From assembly GCF_036192275.1 (NCBI RefSeq), contig NZ_CP108088.1, positions 5,519,501 to 5,583,500 on the forward strand: a stretch of DNA of 64,000 nt. Direction: 5' to 3'. This document shows, in pieces, positions 61,952 to 64,000 of the stretch. Within the stretch, counting starts at the first letter, position 1. Each line of letters opens with the position of its first letter. The notes under the pieces were generated by a model. That model worked only from the letters and a program-made list of their open reading frames with translations. It was not told the DNA's origin and did not search any database. The translations under genes were made by a program, and so were the position numbers. Origin of the DNA: Streptomyces sp. NBC_00250 (GTDB taxonomy: Bacteria; Actinomycetota; Actinomycetes; Streptomycetales; Streptomycetaceae).

Positions 61952-63472
61952 TCAGTGGACGCTGCCCATGAGGCCCTGGACCTTCTTGCGGTACATGTAG
62001 ATCGCGAAGCCCGCCGCGACGGCGAGCGTCGCCTGCATCGCGATGATCCCTGTCCCGTTCAGGTCGACACCCGCGATGGAGAGCAGACCCGTGGTGCAGT
62101 CACCTGCGGTGACGGCGAGGAACCAGACACCCATCATCTGGGAGGCGTACTTCTTCGGCGCCATCTTCGTCGTGACGGAGAGGCCGACCGGGGAGAGGCA
62201 CAGCTCACCGATGGTCTGGATCATGTAGATCGTGACCAGCCACATCGGGGAGACCTTGGTGCCGTCGCCCGCCATGTTCATCGGGACGATGAAGACGAAG
62301 AACGAGGCGCCGACGAGGACCAGACCCATCGCGAACTTCACGATGGTGTTCGGCTCCTGGTTCTTGCGGGCCAGCCACAGCCACAGCCAGGCGAAGACCG
62401 GCGCGAGCGCCATCACGAACAGCGGGTTCAGCGACTGGTACCAGGTGGCGGGGAAGCCGAGACCGAAGATCGTGTCCGAGGTCTTGTCGTCCGCGAACAG
62501 CGACAGCGTCGAGCCGCCCTGGTCGTAGATCATCCAGAAGATGGCGGCGGCGACGAAGAACCAGATGTAGCCGGTGACCCGCGAGCGCTCGCCCGAGTCG
62601 AGGTCCTTGTCACGCTTGATGCGCGCCAGGACGGCGACCGGGATGATCAGGCCGGCGAGGGTGATCGGGACCATCGCCCAGTTCAGGGTGTACATGCCCA
62701 TGGCGACGACGGCGCCGTAGAACACGGCGATCACGAGGGCCACGACGGCGACCTTGGTGATGACGGCCTTGCGCTCCGCGGCGGACAGCGGGTTCGGGAC
62801 CTCGCTGCTCTTCGGGTTCAGCGTCTTGCCGAAGAGCAGGAAGACGGCCAGGCCGAGGCCCATGCCGACGGCGGCGAGGGCGAAGCCCAGGTGCCAGTTG
62901 ACCTTCTCGCCGACGGTGCCGATGACCAGCGGGGCGAAGAAGGCGCCGAGGTTGATGCCGATGTAGAAGAGCGTGAAGCCACCGTCACGGCGCGGGTCGT
63001 CCGCACCCTTGTAGAGGTGGCCGACCATCGTCGAGATGTTGGCCTTCAGGAGGCCGGAGCCGACCGCGACGAGCGCGAGGCCGACGAAGAACATCGCCTG
63101 GCCGGGAATGGCCAGCGAGACGTGGCCGAGCATGATCACGGAGGCCGCGATCGCGACGGTCTTGCGGGCGCCCCAGACGCGGTCGCCGAACCAGCCGCCG
63201 GGCATGGCCATCAGGTAGACCATCGAGACGTAGACGGAGTAGATCGCCGTCGCCGTCGCCGCGGTCATCGCGAGACCGCCGCCCTGGCTGCCCGTAGCGG
63301 CGTCCACGCCGCCGGAGACCAGGTACAGAACGAGAAGGGCCCTCATGCCGTAGTAGGAGAAACGCTCCCACATCTCGGTCATGAAGAGAGTGGCCAGACC
63401 ACGGGGGTGGCCGAGGAAGGTCTTCTCGTAGCCGAGGGGTTCGGCCGAGTCCTTCGTCAGGCTGGACGCCAT
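61952..63472 (-). CDS. POT/PTR-family peptide:proton symporter
   Basis: Membrane transporter of 506 residues with about 14 helices that imports di- or tripeptides with protons. POT signatures: the first helix FLGHPRGLATLFMTEMWERF with the ExxER-type motif, then GGWFGDRVWGARKT, and the PTR2 segment FTLFYIGINLGAFFAPLV. ATG 63472 follows AAGGAT. The gap to the next gene (63473-63900) is 428 bases. Confidence 0.94.
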   Translation of the reverse strand: MASSLTKDSAEPLGYEKTFLGHPRGLATLFMTEMWERFSYYGMRALLVLYLVSGGVDAATGSQGGGLAMTAATATAIYSVYVSMVYLMAMPGGWFGDRVWGARKTVAIAASVIMLGHVSLAIPGQAMFFVGLALVAVGSGLLKANISTMVGHLYKGADDPRRDGGFTLFYIGINLGAFFAPLVIGTVGEKVNWHLGFALAAVGMGLGLAVFLLFGKTLNPKSSEVPNPLSAAERKAVITKVAVVALVIAVFYGAVVAMGMYTLNWAMVPITLAGLIIPVAVLARIKRDKDLDSGERSRVTGYIWFFVAAAIFWMIYDQGGSTLSLFADDKTSDTIFGLGFPATWYQSLNPLFVMALAPVFAWLWLWLARKNQEPNTIVKFAMGLVLVGASFFVFIVPMNMAGDGTKVSPMWLVTIYMIQTIGELCLSPVGLSVTTKMAPKKYASQMMGVWFLAVTAGDCTTGLLSIAGVDLNGTGIIAMQATLAVAAGFAIYMYRKKVQGLMGSVH

Positions 63473-63828
63473 GTCGATCCTTGCTCTGTCGGGACGCGCG
63501 CCTTGTGAGCGTGATGCGCCCGGTGGGGGAGGCCGGCACCGGCGGAGTCGGAGTGGACTCCACCGGGATCCACGCCCCGGAGTTGCGTATGCGCGTCCCG
63601 GGACCCGGCCCACAGGTCGTTCACCGTCATCGAGGTTCGGCTGAGCCGGCCTCACGCAGAAGAGGACCTTGGCGCGCGAAGCTGGCCAAAGGTCCCCGAT
63701 TACCGCTACAGACGTCGAGACACCATACGACACGACAGTGCCGGATATGGAAGGACTTGAGAGATGGATCACAGGTGAGGATGCAACCACGCGGGGTCAT
63801 TCGAAGGTCATGTGCAAGATACCCACAA

Positions 63829-63860
63829 GATCCCCAGGCGTCCCCGCCTCCCCGGGGATC
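63829..63860 (+). promoter_or_regulatory. Hairpin in the leader of the response-regulator gene
   Basis: GATCCCC (63829-63835) pairs with GGGGATC (63854-63860), and AGGC pairs with GCCT inside. Located 40 bases before the ATG. The rest of 63473-63828 shows no gene and must hold the promoters of both flanking genes; I could not assign them. Confidence 0.4.
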
Positions 63861-63900
63861 ATGCCCCGGCCTCCCACCCCTGCGGACTACCATCACCCCA

Positions 63901-64000
63901 TGACCCGTGTACTGCTCGCCGAGGACGACGCATCCATCTCGGAACCGCTGGCCCGCGCCCTGCGGAGAGAGGGGTACGAGGTCGAGGTCCGCGAGGACGG
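63901..64000 (+). CDS. Response regulator, 5' part only
   Basis: The window ends inside this gene. The first 33 codons encode MTRVLLAEDDASISEPLARA and LRREGYEVEVREDG, the receiver-domain start with its acidic metal-binding pair (EDD). Probably an OmpR-family regulator paired with a histidine kinase outside the window. Confidence 0.85.

Overview
This window is a high-GC actinobacterial chromosome segment, almost certainly from a Streptomyces. The evidence is the third-position GC bias, the frequent GTG/TTG starts, a tRNA-Leu with a UAA anticodon matching bldA, Rpf/LysM proteins with a c-di-AMP riboswitch, and the gene order eno-ftsB-DUF501-ppx-ndh. From memory, this order and the hut genes further on resemble the central core of the S. 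coelicolor chromosome. I saw no insertion sequence, prophage, CRISPR array or recognisable secondary-metabolite core enzyme.

Positions 1-13900 hold core and cell-wall functions: a SurA-like lipoprotein, MazG, a divergent flavohaemoprotein/P450 pair, two resuscitation-promoting-factor-like muralytic proteins (the second behind a ydaO-type riboswitch), then enolase, FtsB, DUF501, Ppx/GppA, a type II NADH dehydrogenase with a Rex-like site far upstream, and a cyclopropane-fatty-acid-synthase-like methyltransferase. Positions 13900-31300 hold an FtsX-type ABC exporter, bldA, a Bax-inhibitor-like membrane protein, small unknown genes, a thiolase, a GDSL lipase, cystathionine beta-synthase, a 1347-residue secreted multidomain protein, and an ABC ATPase with no permease nearby.

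Positions 31300-42000 contain an RpiR regulator, a four-gene minus-strand operon of Roadblock/LC7-like proteins plus a PATAN/DUF4388-like protein, an SRPBCC protein, a PLP decarboxylase, and the divergent histidine-degradation operon hutU-(M20 hydrolase)-hutF-hutI. The PATAN-like gene carries the only in-frame TTA codon I found in the window, so it should need the bldA tRNA encoded 15 kb away. hutI carries an in-frame palindromic insertion.

Positions 42000-55500 hold a lipoprotein, a LysE exporter, a VOC protein, a kinase-like gene, and a surface-glycan cluster (FemAB/CelD-like acyltransferase, GT2, NodB deacetylase, polytopic membrane protein, GH26, Wzx-like flippase, DegT aminotransferase). 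Positions 55600-61900 hold a SigB/SigF-type sigma factor divergent from an anti-anti-sigma/anti-sigma pair, followed by a tightly coupled four-gene set of secreted wall proteins with LPKTG and LAETG sorting motifs around a DUF916-like protein. The window ends with a POT peptide transporter and the first codons of a response regulator.

The strongest candidates for undescribed biology are the TTA-containing Roadblock/PATAN operon with a near-perfect 27-bp palindrome just upstream, and the four-gene sortase-substrate/DUF916-like surface module.
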